From: Plumapathes pennacea
Taxonomy: Eukaryota > Cnidaria > Anthozoa > Antipatharia > Myriopathidae
DNA length: 64,000 nt
Assembly (NCBI GenBank): GCA_964036295.1
Contig: OZ038465.1
Location: forward strand, 14,926,667-14,990,666
Direction of reading: 5' to 3'
In this document: one piece after another, positions 22,501 through 31,100 of the stretch
Layout of the letters: each line of letters opens with the position of its first letter
Numbering within the stretch: position 1 is the stretch's first letter
Notes under the pieces: generated by a model
The model's database searches: none
Seen by the model: only the letters and a program-made list of their open reading frames with translations
What the model was told of the DNA's origin: nothing
Position numbers and translations under genes: made by a program

Positions 22501-25102
22501 GGGGCACCCATAAGGACTACATTTTGTTCAGAGAGGAAGAGAAGGGGGGCCAGGGATGGGGAGAGGATTTGGACCAGTTCATCATCAAAAATAACAATGA
22601 ACATATCAGGGCCTGATGATAAAAAGACTTGGCAGTAAAACCAAGAGCATTAGCTGTATAGCTATGACTTTTTGTCAGATAGTTGATTTTGTCAGGAAAT
22701 CTACTAATTCCACAGCAAAATCTGGTAGCCCTGGGCTTTCATTGCATCCTTCATATATACAGGCAGCTAGTAAGCTGGCACTATAATTAAGTACATTAAA
22801 GATGCATCTGGAAGGACTATAAGTAAGAAAATTGTACAGTTACCTTTGTGTAGCTGATCAACAGCTTTGAGAGTCTCCTCAATGGGTGTGCTGTGGTCAG
22901 GTGCATGCAGATAGAATATGTCCACACTTTTTCTCTTCAAACTTCCAAGTGAGGTGGTCAGTTGCTCTAAAACCTTATCAAACTTTAGCCCTGAAGCAAA
23001 ATTAGAAGTAATGCTATTATTGACCATTACATGCCAATTAAGATTGACCATAGTCTAACATTGATGATCTGTCAACCAAAGGAGCTACTAGAACACAAAG
23101 GTTAGTTAATAGGGTGATTGGGCTGTTTGCAGTATATTTGTTATATCGTAACTATGGCTGAAATCAAATTTTCACAGGAGAGATTCCCCAACTTTCATAT
23201 TGTGTTGGTGACAGTAATCAAAGGCCAAGAATTGGAACATGATTTATATAATGTACAAGATACAACTATTCCATTTTTTAAGTGGGTTTGCCTTTGTGCC
23301 TATGATCACCTGGAGTAGTTAACAGGGTAATCGGCCCTCTGCAGTATTGATATTTGTTACAGGACTTCACATTTTCGAGTGCAAATAAAGGCCAAAATGA
23401 GCGCAAAGATGGGAGAGAATTGCACTTGTCAGGAACCAGATCAACTGGTTTATTAATTAACTTACCTGATCAATTTTCACAAGCACTCAATTTTGTGGGC
23501 CTCAGTTTTGTGATTTTTGTGTTCAATGTTATTTTTGACGATGAACTGGTCCAAATCCTCTCCTCATCCTTGGCCCCCCTTCTCTTCCCCTCTGCTTTGT
23601 TTGTCGTATAATAAACAATTTATTACATGAAAAGTCAAGCAATATGGCTGTATTTTTATTCGTCAGTTTTAATTTGTTCTCACCTGAAGCAGGCTTCATT
23701 GCACTTCTAAGAAATGACCCCTTTATAGTAACTATGGCAGAGGGCAGATCGATCATGTGGGAATTTCCCCTACTTTTATTGTTGTGTTGGTGACAGATCA
23801 AAGTCAACTGTCAAGGGTGGATGGTAGCTCTGACAGGAACACCTGATCAAGTGGAGCATGATTACATAATACAATATACAAGGTACATTACTATTCCTTT
23901 ACCAAAGCGTGGGGTTGCCTTTGTGCCTATGATCACCTGGAGGAACAAGAAGAGATAAGTATGCTGTAAAGACTTTCACTTTATAGTCAAGAACCAGGCA
24001 AATATTGTGGTGCTGCATTTTGTCATATATGCAGGTATTAGGTGGAAATGGACAAAATTTAACTTGGCAATATGAACGTGGGTTGTCAACTGAAGATAAA
24101 GTCTGATTTTGGCCTCACATTTCAAATCTTACCTTGGGATCTTGGAGGCTCTCCATCTCTCCCATGAACTCCTCACTTTTACCATCACAATACCTGAAAA
24201 ATTGAATACAATGTTTAGATATCATCACACAATATGCTGTAGAACCAGCCATACCATATTTTACCCTGTACCTGTGTTAAGATATTATTGATTTGGATCT
24301 ATAAAACAATTATTATGTTTGTTCCTGTGCATGTAAAGCTCTTTCCCATGCTGGCCCTTGCATGACATTAAAATGATGCAATAATAATAGCACCAAGATG
24401 TGGTGAAAAGATTACTTCCATTGTAAGAAAGGCCAGAGCATTAAACAAAATGGACTGGCTGAAGTTGAACTGAATTTTCTGGGGTCCTGGTATATGATTA
24501 TTATATAATTATTGTTACATGGTAAAATTCAAGCTTATTCATGTACCTTATTGACCTAATGTGATGTGTGTGTGTATTATGCATAACTTACTTTAGTGCA
24601 GTGTCAAACTCGTAGCAGCCATATTTTAGGCAGATATCAACTATTTCTTTACTCTGCAAAATAAAATAAAAAAGTCACTCGAGTTTACAAATTCATGTGA
24701 TATTAAAATAGAAATAGCATTAATGTCCCTATACATATGATCAGCTGTGTGAATGTAAAAATTGTATATTGGCAGCTATTTAATTCCTCCAACTATTGGT
24801 GCACATTATTATTATATTAGGGTGTGGCAATTTGAATCAGGGAAAGTTTCTTAGTTGCATTAATGAACTTGCATTTTGTTTGCATGGCCACACACAAGCA
24901 TCAAAATAACAGGAGTCAAAGCCCCCTTCCCCAGATTGACAAGCTATGAGACTGTTTGGCCATATGGTGATTTTCTTTTTTCCAACATAAACTCTGGTTT
25001 AAATTTGGTACACAGCCTTGGATGTATATAAAACTGACAAACCTGCTTGAAGCACAGTCTTCCAAAGTCCATGCATCCTAACACTGTCCTTACACTTGCC
25101 AT
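11453..25102 (-). CDS. AKR7A: AKR7-family aldo-keto reductase (aflatoxin B1 aldehyde reductase-like), copy A
   Basis: NADPH-dependent cytosolic reductase of aldehydes and dicarbonyls, by family. Twelve coding exons join in frame to 323 aa: 25043-25102, 24592-24653, 24133-24193, 23903-23936, 22844-22990, 16308-16357, 15843-15922, 15479-15545, 14309-14415, 14085-14239, 12317-12397, 11453-11520. Every intron is GT-AG and the exon phases match. The protein starts MASVRTVLGCMDFGR and ends CPSYLR, like the family. The catalytic tetrad is visible: Asp37 (FDTAL), Tyr42, Lys67 (GTKA) and His101 (FYLHAPDH). LPTVYQGMYN, GGLLTGK and LRWMYHHS are further family signatures, and length matches the usual ~325-330 aa. 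Intron 5 is about 6.5 kb because a MULE is inserted. The neighbour copy B is a tandem duplicate on the same strand. Residue 41 is Lys where copy B has Met. Exons were placed by eye, without transcript support. Confidence 0.9.
11786..12173. mobile_element. Harbinger-like MITE, 388 bp, TTA target duplication
   Basis: The left end is GGCCTGGTTCAGATGC and the right end, reverse-complemented, is GGCCCGGTTCAGACGC; homology continues inward through CTCCTGACATGCGC. Both sides are flanked by TTA (11783-11785 and 12174-12176), the PIF/Harbinger target type. No transposase is encoded, so it is non-autonomous. It lies in intron 11 of AKR7 copy A and is absent from the corresponding intron of copy B. Related fragments may be present near 20030-20240 and 62484-62720. 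Confidence 0.8.
14560..14965. repeat. Minisatellite, GTACGTGAAGGAGT units
   Basis: Tandem units such as GTACGTGAAGGAGTAAATAC alternate with GTGAAGGAGTGAGTGA, giving a compound period of about 36 bp. It lies in intron 8 of AKR7 copy A. A related but more diverged array (28386-28868) occupies the same intron of copy B, so the array predates the gene duplication. Long frames on the minus strand (HSLLHVFTPSRT-type) are repeat artefacts. Confidence 0.9.
14970..15267. mobile_element. Probable hAT-like MITE
   Basis: The right end reads inward as GGCTACGTCCACACGGATG, and several internal copies of a TGTGGACG motif occur, together with CGTAAACG and GAAAACG motifs typical of small hAT-like elements. 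The left end is near GGTACTGCGAAAACGCAAAC. The segment has no counterpart in the matching intron of AKR7 copy B. A clean target duplication was not identified, so the left boundary and family are uncertain. Confidence 0.4.
16561..16590. repeat. TTATG microsatellite
   Basis: A short run of TTATG pentanucleotides within intron 5 of AKR7 copy A, just outside the MULE insertion. Confidence 0.8.
16868..16960. repeat. Left subterminal 35-bp repeats of the MULE
   Basis: Units start at 16868, 16903 and 16938, each beginning TAAAATG and containing GGCGGAATA then CCCCCAAACAC; about 2.7 copies. The inverted counterpart is at 22358-22500. Arrays of short motifs next to TIRs are common transposase-binding or transcription-control regions in DNA transposons; that role is inferred here. 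Confidence 0.9.
17596..19172 (-). pseudogene. MULE transposase (DDE type), degraded
   Basis: The main open stretch is 18206-18973 (255 aa). It carries the first catalytic Asp in LSIDTTFNIGNFYVT, the second in RFVGSDRE, and a Glu in NNAAESKHKRMKDRKKQ, consistent with a MULE DDE core. Conserved intervening motifs are YRHLLLEDRRTGNFPLLLGP and TLIHTRKDTETF. Downstream, 17670-17996 encodes a probable zinc-binding tail (RCYGCRKNIRPKP...HYHPKLECI). The last residues (VEVTASDREAMDDLHHTHL...NEFGL, to 17596) continue in another frame, so there is a frameshift near 17690. Upstream, 18981-19172 may be the N-terminal end, ending in a stop. After VGSDRE about 35 residues present in the fragment at 10314-10870 are missing. 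The element copy therefore lacks an intact transposase. Confidence 0.82.
19561..19596. repeat. CA dinucleotide microsatellite
   Basis: Eighteen uninterrupted CA units minus the final base change, lying between transposase and kinase inside the MULE. Confidence 0.95.
20340..21865 (-). pseudogene. Protein kinase with C-terminal cysteine-peptidase-like domain, MULE cargo, frameshifted
   Basis: Three reading frames join into one kinase. 21865 downward gives MGADFPIFHWSDLL, a glycine loop (IERGTFGSVF) and the ATP-binding Lys (IIVKEL), and ends after KGIRNEHV. The next frame (to 20848) resumes at CVDPCAMMLEYV, so a few residues plus the frame are lost near 21650. It has HRDIKPAN, LADFKES where DFG is expected, GTPVYRAPEL and DVWAFG. 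After SFLDIP the frame shifts again near 20875 and continues (to about 20340) with NSAIENAAAAVSASSDGTNS, then CAFL and, 140 residues on, SGHYFVMDTRC. The Cys / His-x-x-x-x-Asp layout suggests a papain-fold or USP-like peptidase domain; this is inference. A GT donor-like site follows GLLK near 20357, so more exons may have existed. The body has no introns. Similar kinase plus NACAFL-type proteins exist in cnidarians, from memory. Confidence 0.7.
22358..22500. repeat. Right subterminal 35-bp repeats of the MULE
   Basis: About three and a half copies of a unit reading CATTTTAGTGTTTGGGGGTA then TATTCCGCC, the reverse complement of the left array. The last unit is shortened and rearranged and merges with the right TIR at 22483-22509. 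Confidence 0.9.
22526..23600. repeat. Inverted repeat pair with 0.9-kb spacer in AKR7 copy A
   Basis: 22529-22600 (containing GGATTTGGACCAGTTCATCA) recurs in inverted orientation at about 23525-23600 with few changes. The right arm and much of the spacer have no counterpart in copy B. It may be a foldback element or two insertions of one element in opposite directions. The spacer includes exon 5 of the gene, so a simple single insertion does not explain it. Confidence 0.65.
23276..23309 (-). pseudogene. Decayed duplicate of AKR7 exon 4
   Basis: On the minus strand this reads CAG then GTGATCATAGGCACAAAGGC, encoding VIIGTKANP exactly like exon 4 (23903-23936). The following bases (CACTTAAAAAATGG) have lost the GT donor. 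The surrounding 23095-23340 segment resembles 23690-23960, so an intron-exon segment was duplicated locally. Including it would add an exon without a donor; it is probably skipped. Confidence 0.7.
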
Positions 25103-25220
25103 ATATATCTGCTAGAAAATGTCACATTCCATTAATCATTGATGTGGTATGAAGCAAATAGTGTGTCTACTAGACAGACAATCAGCCAGACATGTGAATG
25201 CAGGGGGTGGCCAATCCATA

Positions 25221-25395
25221 TGGGGGGGGGGAATACTCGCATATATAAGACATATAGGTGTATGTGCCACTGTGAGGGTATCATGTTTAGTCTGAAATTG
25301 GATATCGCACGATTTGAGCCTTTGGCCTTGGAATAGGGTAGGATATTTTGATATTTGACCCAACATCTTAAGGAGTTCCCCCCCAGAGGGTGCAT
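25221..25395. mobile_element. Poly-G/poly-C bounded MITE upstream of AKR7 copy A
   Basis: A G-run followed by AATACTCGCATATATAAG on the left, and AGGAGTTCCCCCCC on the right, form imperfect inverted ends. Elements with G/C-run ends followed by TACTCCCATATA-like sequence also occur near 35341-35560, 39362-39650, 39975-40215 and 56069-56438. No coding capacity. It lies about 120 bp upstream of the AKR7 copy A start codon. Confidence 0.5.
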
Positions 25396-25517
25396 AAGTT
25401 AGCTGGGGGACCCTGGGAGTCCAAGGGGATGAACTGGGAGACCGTTAGAGGTCTCAGTTCACGCTTGTGTAATTTACTGCTGGGTTACAATTAATTGCTG
25501 GAGATTCAAAACATAAA

Positions 25518-25605
25518 GACATCGCGGCCATGTTGGATCCACTTACAATAGAAGTTAATGAGCAATCTTTTGTTAAACGTCCTCCAACATGGCCGCCATG
25601 ACGTC
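25518..25605. promoter_or_regulatory. Inverted GCGGCCATGTTGGA motifs upstream of AKR7 copy A
   Basis: GCGGCCATGTTGGA at about 25524 and its inverse TCCAACATGGCCGC at 25583 face each other about 45 bp apart. GCCATNTTGG is the core of YY1-type promoter motifs in animals. The site is about 420 bp upstream of the start codon. It could be a promoter element or simply a small palindromic repeat; binding is inference. Confidence 0.35.
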
Positions 25606-25957
25606 CATCGCAGCCCAAGAGTACTCAAAGCAAACCATGTTCCTTACTCTTGGCTTGTGCAGAAGTGCTTTGAAATCAACCAGTCGAGTCGGTCACTTGA
25701 TTTTCCCGTCGCTCGAGTATGGAACCGAGTCCATCCCCTTCGTTTCCTGTCACGTGTTTTCTCGCTTTCCTGCGCGGCTTAGCCTGGATGCTAGCTGGCA
25801 CAAAACTCCAAGTGAAAATATAAGTGACTCCCAGATTACCGATATTTCCTGTGTGATCAGATGTAAATTTCCCTTCTACATTTTACCAGATAGGAGAACT
25901 TGGCATTTGATGGCTCGCTAGATAGACATTTCACCACGTGACAAACACAGGTTGAGT

Positions 25958-26036
25958 TTTTCTTCGGCGCGGACAACTTGGGGCGAGTGACGTAAAAGTT
26001 TGTCACTCGCCCTGGGTTATCCGCGCCGAAGAAAGA
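25958..26036. repeat. Short near-perfect hairpin repeat
   Basis: TTTCTTCGGCGCGGACAACT on the left pairs with the right side, which ends CCGCGCCGAAGAAAGA; both arms continue through GGCGAGTGAC. The loop is about 9 bases. This is a MITE-like palindrome in the spacer between the AKR7 copies. Confidence 0.8.
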
Positions 26037-26261
26037 TTTAGATGCCTTGCTCAGATGACAGCTGATTAAACTATCAATTCTCACTACATCACTCGCATAT
26101 CTTCTTCTGAAAAAGATGGTAAAAACTGTATTTTGAGCTTAGGAGTCTGCTACAAAGACTCAGGTCCTGGCAATGACGAGTTTGCGGGTTTAGTCGCGCC
26201 GCGTTTGAAGTTGCTGAATTTGTTCGGGATCCAACAGAAACTGACGAGTGACAACGCACTA

Positions 26262-26435
26262 CAGTAGAATCCCTCTAACTCAAACTCGGTTAACTCGAAC
26301 TCCCCGCTATCTCCAACTCAAACCCATTTCCCTTGGATTTCCCTTTCAGTCATTTACTATCGGCTAACTCGAACTCCCGCTAACTCGAACTATTTCTCGC
26401 TTCCCTTGGGAGTTCGAGTTAGCGGAGTTCTACTG
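26262..26435. mobile_element. Tc1/mariner-pogo-like MITE, 174 bp
   Basis: It starts CAGTAGAATCCCTCTAACTC and ends, reverse-complemented, CAGTAGAACTCCGCTAACTC, with TA on both sides (26260-26261 and 26436-26437). Internal TAACTCGAACTCC motifs repeat. This matches non-autonomous pogo/Tigger elements. No transposase. It sits in the 3' flank of AKR7 copy B, in a segment absent downstream of copy A. Confidence 0.85.
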
Positions 26436-26819
26436 TATTTAGAGGACGAACTAAGTAAACCGATAATTTGCTTACTATATCGATATTATCGTCGGAACAT
26501 AAATGAGCACACAACAAGCACAAACCAAACTAAGGAGAATCGTAATAAAATTATTATTGTATTATTACATTGGCGTGCAACGCAAACCCGATCTTATGAC
26601 ACAGGACAAACAATCAATTGACGCGACTTGACCTATACCTCACTAGTTTAACAATCTACAGTGATTTTATTTAGACAACATTTAAAATTTAATAGCATTT
26701 CAAATTGTATTCTTTTGACATCCCTCTGGGCTACACAGCCTCCAAACAAGTGAATTTTTAATTCTAGTCGAAACTAAAATTGGCTTCCAGGATAAAACAA
26801 GATGGCTGCTCGGTAAACT

Positions 26820-28061
26820 TCAACGGAGATAAGAGGGACAGTCAACCTTCATCTGCTCCCATCCTTCGTTGAAAACATTAACGACATCTACAGTGAAAAT
26901 CAGTTAAGAACAGTCAAGTAATGTCCAATGATTTGTAAAGTTTCAAGCGTTAGCCCTTCGTCTGAGCAAATAGGGAGTTATGGGTTAGGAGAAGGTTTAT
27001 AAATATGATAACTCCCTAGCGCTCGAAACATCAGCTTCAAATTCTTTCATGGCATCCAGCTTTCACAGATCGACCCTTAATCAGTCCAAGATATACAGAT
27101 GAATACACAGACAGGCATACCAAATTCAAAATAATGTATGCGAGAAAACCCTACCTTGATGCAGCGGTTCTTTGTCCGTGCACTCGAGGTTCTCCTCCAA
27201 GTGGTTTTTGGACGAGACTCCCAAGATAACAGCATCTGGTGTCATAAGAAAGCAGCCATCACATGTATGCCGGCTAGTTCACGAATAAAGATAACAGACA
27301 TTTTTTTTTTTTTTTTTTTTTTTTATGCTACAAATCACGTTCTGAATTTTATGAATTTGTTCTCTTATGCCCGGACAATAAGCCACTTTCGCAATCACAC
27401 GCACTTCGCGTGGCTGAGATATTCTGGCGGGTCACTTGATGATGAAACTTGGCGGGCACAGTGGCGAACTGTTTATTTGGTTAGAATGCAGTAGCTAGAA
27501 ACAAAACTGAGATCAACAGAGAGATTTACTTGACAGACACTCTTTGCTACTGCGCATGATTGTGAAGGTGGCTTATTGAGTTAATGCAACGTCTGCATTT
27601 CTGTTTTGTCATGGTCACGTGGCAAGACGGAAATATGATCTCCACTATGCTCCCGTTGATCGATCATCAATGTCTAATTAGAGGTGCGCAAGTCCTTCTG
27701 GACAACCATGGAAATATACTGCACACGAGGTTCTGGGGGAAAGTTGGACGAAAGACGAGAACGGTAAGGCAGCACTCTTTCAGTCAAAAGTAAAAAAATT
27801 GAACACCCTGGAACGTCTACAAAGGTACCGTGAATTAGTGACGTGTACCTCCAAATTTGCCATCCAACTTGGAATGATGGTACATCCAGCGAAGCGACGC
27901 CTCGGCAGTGGACACGTGACCCTCGCCGTAGATTCGATCAAGAGTAATTTTCAGTTTATCCACCATTTCAAATAGAAACTTCTTCCAGAATCGTTCCTGG
28001 TAGCTGAGGGAAAACGAGATATAAGCAAACTTGTACTGTACGTGATATAAGGTAAAAATAA

Positions 28062-28123
<62 letters not shown>

Positions 28124-31100
28124 AATAAAAATATATAGTAACAATGATAGTAATAACAATATATAAAAATAATAATAATAGTAATAGTAATAATTACTCA
28201 CGCTTTAGCCCATGGTCCTGTCTTGAAAAATCTGCCCTTGGGCTGTTTATCAGGATCAGCATTGATCTCGTCATAACTATGTTTTCCTGTTAATAAACCT
28301 CCGCACAGCTGACAAAAGACAATGCAACAAATACTGGTAGTTCATATTAAATAGGCGAGCAGATATCGGAATGAACCAAGGCTTGCGTGTGAAGGAGTGA
28401 TTGCGTTAGTCAGAGCATGAGTGCGTGCGAGGGCGTGCAGCGTGAAGGAGTGAGTGCGCAAGTGAGTACGTCAAGAGGTGAGTACGTCAAAAAGTGAGCG
28501 AGTACGTGAAAGAGTGAGTGAGTGTGTGCGCAAGTGAGTGAGTGAGTACGTGAAGAAGTGAGCGAGTACGTGAAAGAGTGAGTGATTGAGCGTGTGCGCA
28601 AGTGAGTGAGGACGTAAAAACGTTAGTACGTGAAGAAGTGAGCGAGTACGTGAAGGAGTGAGGAAGCAAGTCTGTGCGCAAGTGAGTGAGAAAGTAAAGA
28701 AGTGAGTGAGTACGTGAAGAAGTGAGCGAGTACGTGAGAACGTGAAGAATTTAGTAAGTACGTGAAGGAGTGACTGAGTTAGGAAGAACTAGGCACGTGA
28801 AGAATTTAGTGATTACGTAAAGGAGTGAGTACGTAGTCAGTGATTGAATGTGTGCGCAAGTGAGTAAAATAAGTGAGTGAGTGCAAAAGGCCTGGAGATA
28901 ACGCACCGGAGATGAGATGCGTGTGCAAGAGTGATTGATATGACTGAGGGAGATCGGGGGTTTAGGCGCATACGCTGGGAGTCCGTAATGCCGAACAAAT
29001 GAACAAATGAACTAAGAATGAAAGACAGTGTAAACAGGACGACTAATGAAAACCAACAATACCGGATTGTATGCATAAAACCGAATTCCCAGTCTTCGTA
29101 TGCAAGGAAAAAGTTCTCTCTCCACTTCTCTAAAAAAAAAAACAAAAAAAAATAAAATAAAACAGAAAAAGTATTCGACGGTCAAGAAAGTGGAAGAGTT
29201 TCAGCTCTCCTTACAATCAAGTGCAGTCATACCTTCACCAATGAACCGCTTTAAACAACAGGGCATGCTTGTTTGAAGCACGATTAAGGAGTTTTTGCTC
29301 ACAGAACGGCTTAATTCCTTACTGTGTTTTGAGCTAGAACGAACTTCATAGGAACTTCAAAAAACCAGACCTTGGTTGTACAAATCATTGAATGTCTAAG
29401 AAGTGTTTCTGTTCACCTTGTTATTGAGTTGTACATTCCTTGGTAGACTGTTGGCAGCACATAATTATTCATTTTGCATAGGTAGTATATTTCTGCCTGC
29501 AGGGAAAATACAGCAAAACATAATTTATTACGATATAGAGCCGATAGCAGAGACCTAGGTTAATCCAAACCCAACTTCTCACACGACCTGTCTCCAGAAA
29601 ACAAAACCTGGATGTATAACATGGAACTCTTGTGTCCATAAGTTTTAAAATACACTTGAAGTTTTAAAATACACATACTTGGCTTAAAACCTTTAATCAA
29701 AACTAATTTCGTTAGCTAATTTTATTCATTTCAGTTCTATGTTCTAGGCTTGACAAGGGACCTGCTACAGGAGTAAACCATTAACTGTGGAAAGGATCCC
29801 GTTAACAAAGTGTGGGTGGTCACGGCCAGAATTTCTTTTTTGTATCCTTAGTGTTGTTGTTTTTTTCTAATGTCTCCATGGTTTACTTTTAAATTGGAGA
29901 TGGGATAACCTTCTTATGTGGTCAACCACCAACGGAGGGACCCTTACAAAACAAAAAACCAAAGAGAGGACCCTTACTAAGAAAAATATAATGGGGGACC
30001 CTTAAAGAAAAACCAAAGGGGGGACCTTTATTAAAAAAAACCAAAGGGGAACCCTTATTTAGTAAAATAAACTTAAGGGGGGGGGGGACCCTCACTAAAT
30101 AAACATAAGGGGGGACCCTTACTAAATAAACATAAGGGGAGACCCTTACTAAATAAACATAAGGGGGGACCATTACTAAATAAATATAGGGGGGACCCTT
30201 ACTTAAAAAAGACCAAAGGGGAAACCCCTACTAAATAAACACAAGGGGAGACCCTTACTAAATAAACACAAGGGGGGATCTTTAAAAAAACCAAAGGCAG
30301 GACCCTTAATAGAAAAAGGCCAAGGGGGGAACCTTACAAAAAAAACACAAGGGGGAAGGGTCCTCCTTTTAGTTTTTTTAGTAAGGGTACTTACTAAAAC
30401 AAAAACAAAAAGGGGAACCTCATTAAAAAAAAATAAGGGGGGACCCTTAGTAACAAAAAGCAAAGGGGGAACCCTTGCTAAAAAAAACCAAAGGGGGAAC
30501 CCTTACTAAAAAAAACTAAAGGGGGGACCCTCATTAAAAAAAGCATAAGGGGGGACCCTTAGTAACAAAAAGCAAATGGGGAACCCTTGCTAAAAAAAAA
30601 CCAAAGGGGGTACCATTATTAAAAAAACTTAAGGGGGGACCCTTACTAAAAAAAGAAAACAAAGTTTTTGGTGGTCAACCACCAAAACACCCAATATTAT
30701 TAAACTAGGAATATAACAGAATGTACATACCACTTGCCAAGAAGCATAGTTGGACAAACCAAACTCTTTAAATTTTCCCTCTAAAAATGCAAAGATGGTT
30801 GAGCTAGGTCATTGTCAAAAATAACAAGATAAAAGATTTGGCAGCAAATCTGAAAGCATTACCTGTATAGCATGGCTTAGCCCAGATAGTTGAAACACTG
30901 ACAGATAAAGTTGCCAAGAAAGTCTACTAATCCTATGGGAAAATCTGATAGCCTTTTGCTTTGCTTTGGGCATTGCATCCTGCCTACAGGCAGCTAGTAG
31001 CAGGTATATAATAAAGTATATTAAAGATCTGGAAGGACTAATTTTAAAAAATGTACAGTTCAGGGGCGGATCTAGGATTTTGAAAGAGGGGGTGGCTGGG

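Larger units (their letters stand above)
16859..22509 (-). mobile_element. MULE-type DNA transposon, 5.65 kb, carrying a transposase remnant and a kinase gene
   Basis: The left terminus (16859-16885) starts GGGTGACCCTAAAATGAGG and the right terminus (22483-22509), reverse-complemented, starts GGGTGCCCCTAAAATGTGG. They match over 27 bp with two differences. A perfect 8-bp duplication, ATAAGGAC, flanks the element at 16851-16858 and 22510-22517. Just inside each end are tandem 35-bp subterminal repeats in inverted orientation (16868-16960 and 22358-22500). Inside are a MULE transposase (17596-19172) and a kinase with a peptidase-like domain (20340-21865), both on the minus strand. TIRs, an 8-bp duplication and a MULE transposase agree on the superfamily. 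The element sits in intron 5 of AKR7 copy A, in the same orientation as the host gene. Both internal genes have frameshifts, so this copy is probably not autonomous. Confidence 0.88.
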
